From NCBI GenBank assembly GCA_025963955.1, contig JAOPZU010000549.1, positions 1 to 6,524 on the forward strand: 6,524 nt of DNA, written 5' to 3'. Both the position numbers and the translations under genes were made by a program. The DNA comes from Solirubrobacterales bacterium. Its GTDB lineage: Bacteria; Actinomycetota; Thermoleophilia; Solirubrobacterales; Solirubrobacteraceae. Below are positions 4,978 through 6,524 of the stretch, one piece after another. The notes beneath the pieces are model-generated. The model was given only the letters and a program-made list of their open reading frames with translations, made no database searches and was not told the DNA's origin. Every line of letters starts with the position of its first letter. Position 1 is the first letter of the stretch.

Positions 4978-5064
4978 CGGAGAGGGCGGGATTCGAACCC
5001 GCGAGACCCTGACGGGCCCTCCGGTTTTCAAGACCGGTGCATTCAACCGCTCTGCCACCTCTCC
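4978..5064 (-). tRNA. tRNA-Ser (anticodon UGA)
   Basis: On the minus strand the acceptor stem GGAGAGG (5058-5064) pairs with CCTCTCC (4979-4985), with discriminator G at 4978. The anticodon stem CCGGT/ACCGG encloses the loop CTTGAAA, placing anticodon TGA at 5028-5030, which reads UCA and related serine codons. A long variable arm with pairing ends, typical of class II tRNA-Ser, precedes the T arm GCGGG-TTCGAAT-CCCGC. CCA is not encoded and must be added enzymatically. Length is 87 nt. Confidence 0.96.
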
Positions 5065-5071
5065 GGAGGGT

Positions 5072-5077
5072 CGGATA
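5072..5077 (-). promoter_or_regulatory. Weak candidate -10 box for tRNA-Ser (TATCCG)
   Basis: TATCCG on the minus strand ends 7 bp before the mature 5' end of the tRNA. It would start transcription almost at the tRNA itself. The last base departs from the consensus T and no -35 is evident, so this is only a candidate. Confidence 0.25.
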
Positions 5078-5170
5078 CTGACGGAGACAGGCGCGGGATG
5101 GCGGCGGGGCAAGCTGGGGGTTGGCGGGCCGCCGTCTGAGACTTGACCTCGGGGTCCTCCGGTGGACGCG

Positions 5171-5209
5171 GCGGAGGATTGTCCATCCAGGAGAGGGACG
5201 ATCCTCCGC
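5171..5209 (-). terminator. Hairpin terminator candidate downstream of the DUF3089 gene
   Basis: A 14-bp stem pairs 5171-5184 (GCGGAGGATTGTCC) with 5196-5209, perfect except for one T/G wobble, around an 11-nt loop. On the minus strand it begins 25 nt after the DUF3089 stop and separates that gene from tRNA-Ser. No T-tract follows. The rest of the 5065-5234 spacer shows no other gene or structure. Confidence 0.55.
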
Positions 5210-5234
5210 GCAGCATCCAGAGCAGCCCGTGCTC

Positions 5235-6524
5235 CTAGCGACAGACCTGCAGCGTCCGCGACAGCCGCGCGGTCCGGCCGTCCCGCAGGCGCGCGAGGAC
5301 GCTGATCTGCGCGAGGCGACCGGGGCGCAGGCGGGCCCGGTCGATCCTCGCCCGGAACGGGGCGCGGGTGTCGCGAACCAGGCGGTGGCCGGCCGGGCGG
5401 AAGTCCACGCGGCGCACGAGCGGGCGGTCGGGGCCGACGAGCGCGACGCCCACCGCACCGCGGGTGCAGGCGGTGACGCCCGCGCGCCCGTGCGGGTAGG
5501 TGAGGCTGAGCTTCAGGCGCGGCGCGCGGCGGCGGGGGACCGCGGCCCTCGCCGTGTCCGCCAGGTACGCCGCCGCCTGCGTGTGCACGGTGTCCACGAG
5601 CTGCCCGAGCGCGATGTTCGCGTCCGTGAGGTGGACGCCCCAGTCCGGCGTGGGGAAGACGTTCAGGTGCCGCGCGTCGCCGACGGGCTGCAGCAGCAGG
5701 ACGTTCGCGCCGTTCACGCTCTCGCAGCGGCCGGTGTACCGCTCGGCGGGCTGCAGCCACGGCGTCGGCGCCGTGGGGGGCGGACCGCCGTAGGTCGTCG
5801 TCAGGCCGACGCCGATGACGCCGGGGTAGGGCTCGGTGCGGATGAGCGTGCTCAGCGGCGCGCGGTCGTTCGCCCCGAGCGAGGCGGGGTTCGTGCACAG
5901 GACCTCGTAGTCCGGCCCTGCCGGCAGGCCGGCACCGGTGGTGTCCGTCGCGGGCGCCTTGCCGAAGCGTGCGTTGTCCGGCGGAGCGTCGGAGAACGTG
6001 GACCACGCGATGACGCAGCCGTGCTGCGTGGGCGCGGAGCAGGCCGGGAGCTGTGCGAAGTCCCCGCCGACGCGCTGCCCCTTGCGCACCAGGACATTGC
6101 CGCCGAGCAGGATCGCCGAGACCAGCCGCCGCCGGACATCGGGCCGCGGGTCGACCTCCTGCCGCATGAGCTGCCGCAGCATGCCCGTCCCCTGCGAGTG
6201 GCCGATGAGCACGATCCCGCGCCCGCCGTTGTCCTTCGCGAGGTACTCCAGGAACGCCTCGCGCACGTCGGCGTAGGCGATCTTCCGGCCGGCCGCACGG
6301 GCCGCCACGGACCCGGTGTAGATCGACGCGAGCGTCAGCTGGCGGTAGACGGGCGCGAAGACGCGGCACTCCTGCGAGTAGCGCGCCGCCTGGTAGCGCG
6401 CGATCGCGGTGAGCTCCGGTGCCTTCGTCTTGTCCGCGTTGACGCCGAGCTGCTCGCTGACGGTGGGGTAGACGTAGAAGCAGTCGATGGGCGGGTCCGC
6501 CGGAAGCGGGACGTCGGTGACGGA
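5235..6524 (-). CDS. DUF3089 alpha/beta hydrolase with C-terminal beta domain (5' end outside window)
   Basis: Open to the window edge; 429 residues are visible and the start is missing. The DUF3089 signature runs from the first residues: a DCFYVYPTVS strand (14-23), VFAPVYRQLTLA (about 52-63), then IVLIGHSQGTGMLRQL, with the nucleophile elbow GHSQG and Ser110 in fragment numbering. A late His near residue 298 (GVHLTDANIALGQLV) is the likely catalytic base. This is the lipase/esterase-like alpha/beta hydrolase fold; substrate unknown. About residues 335-429 form an extra beta-rich domain with the pattern DTRAPFRARIDRARLRPGR and Cys near both ends (TACTRG and the final QVCR), resembling an Ig-like domain closed by a disulphide, which suggests secretion. 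A signal peptide would be outside the window. An internal GTG at 6308 is not the start, because family motifs lie upstream. Followed by a hairpin. Confidence 0.88.
   Translation of the reverse strand, partial: SVTDVPLPADPPIDCFYVYPTVSEQLGVNADKTKAPELTAIARYQAARYSQECRVFAPVYRQLTLASIYTGSVAARAAGRKIAYADVREAFLEYLAKDNGGRGIVLIGHSQGTGMLRQLMRQEVDPRPDVRRRLVSAILLGGNVLVRKGQRVGGDFAQLPACSAPTQHGCVIAWSTFSDAPPDNARFGKAPATDTTGAGLPAGPDYEVLCTNPASLGANDRAPLSTLIRTEPYPGVIGVGLTTTYGGPPPTAPTPWLQPAERYTGRCESVNGANVLLLQPVGDARHLNVFPTPDWGVHLTDANIALGQLVDTVHTQAAAYLADTARAAVPRRRAPRLKLSLTYPHGRAGVTACTRGAVGVALVGPDRPLVRRVDFRPAGHRLVRDTRAPFRARIDRARLRPGRLAQISVLARLRDGRTARLSRTLQVCR

Noticed and set aside
5140..5147. GACTTGAC half-site matching the P450 operator
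   Set aside because: No inverted partner follows and no promoter or gene start is positioned to use it; a single 8-bp match is weak.
4960..6369. Long minus-strand open frame over the DUF3089 gene, tRNA and spacer
   Set aside because: It runs through the tRNA gene and is out of frame with the DUF3089 motifs; composition is Arg/Pro/Ala/Gly-rich shadow.

Overview
The window is very G+C-rich bacterial DNA with tightly packed genes. The third codon position is almost always G or C, starts are ATG or GTG, and several starts sit 6-7 bp behind a TANNNT-like -10 box, which suggests leaderless mRNAs. With the family content (an Rv0910-type SRPBCC protein, an actinobacterial-style P450, a DUF459 SGNH hydrolase, a DUF3089 hydrolase), this points to Actinomycetota. 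A Solirubrobacterales/Thermoleophilia-type genome is my best guess, but that is inference. I see no insertion sequence, integrase, phage gene, CRISPR array or defence system; it looks like ordinary chromosome.

Layout. 1-504 (+): C-terminal part of a DUF459-like SGNH/GDSL hydrolase. 501-917 (-): GFA-domain zinc protein, converging on it so that both stop codons share one CTAG. 940-1320 (+): FKBP-type prolyl isomerase, divergent from the GFA gene with only 22 bp between the start codons. 1330-2283 (-): short-chain dehydrogenase closely resembling DHRS12, converging on the FKBP gene. 2338-2601 (+): 87-residue two-helix membrane protein. 2618-3052 (+): SRPBCC protein of the Rv0910 type. 3090-4322 (+): cytochrome P450 behind a clear promoter with two nested palindromes. 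4341-4898 (-): RibD C-terminal/DHFR-like reductase. 4978-5064 (-): tRNA-Ser(UGA). 5065-5234: gene-free spacer of 170 bp holding a strong hairpin. 5235-6524 (-): DUF3089 alpha/beta hydrolase whose N-terminus lies beyond the window.

How the parts relate. 2338-4322 is the only run of co-directional protein genes (membrane protein, SRPBCC, P450), but each has its own start-proximal -10-like box, so they may be separately transcribed rather than one operon. The P450 control region is the strongest regulatory signal: a TTGACA -35 inside a 21-bp palindrome and a second TTGACA/TGTCAA palindrome over the start codon, as expected for a ligand-responsive repressor, probably TetR-like. No regulator gene is in the window. 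The P450, its SRPBCC neighbour and the nearby SDR would suit oxidation, binding and dehydrogenation of a hydrophobic compound, but this is inferred from proximity only.

I found no convincing unknown multi-gene system. The most distinctive items are the 22-bp bidirectional promoter between GFA and FKBP, the double operator of the P450, and the Rv0910-type 'toxin' without its usual antitoxin partner.
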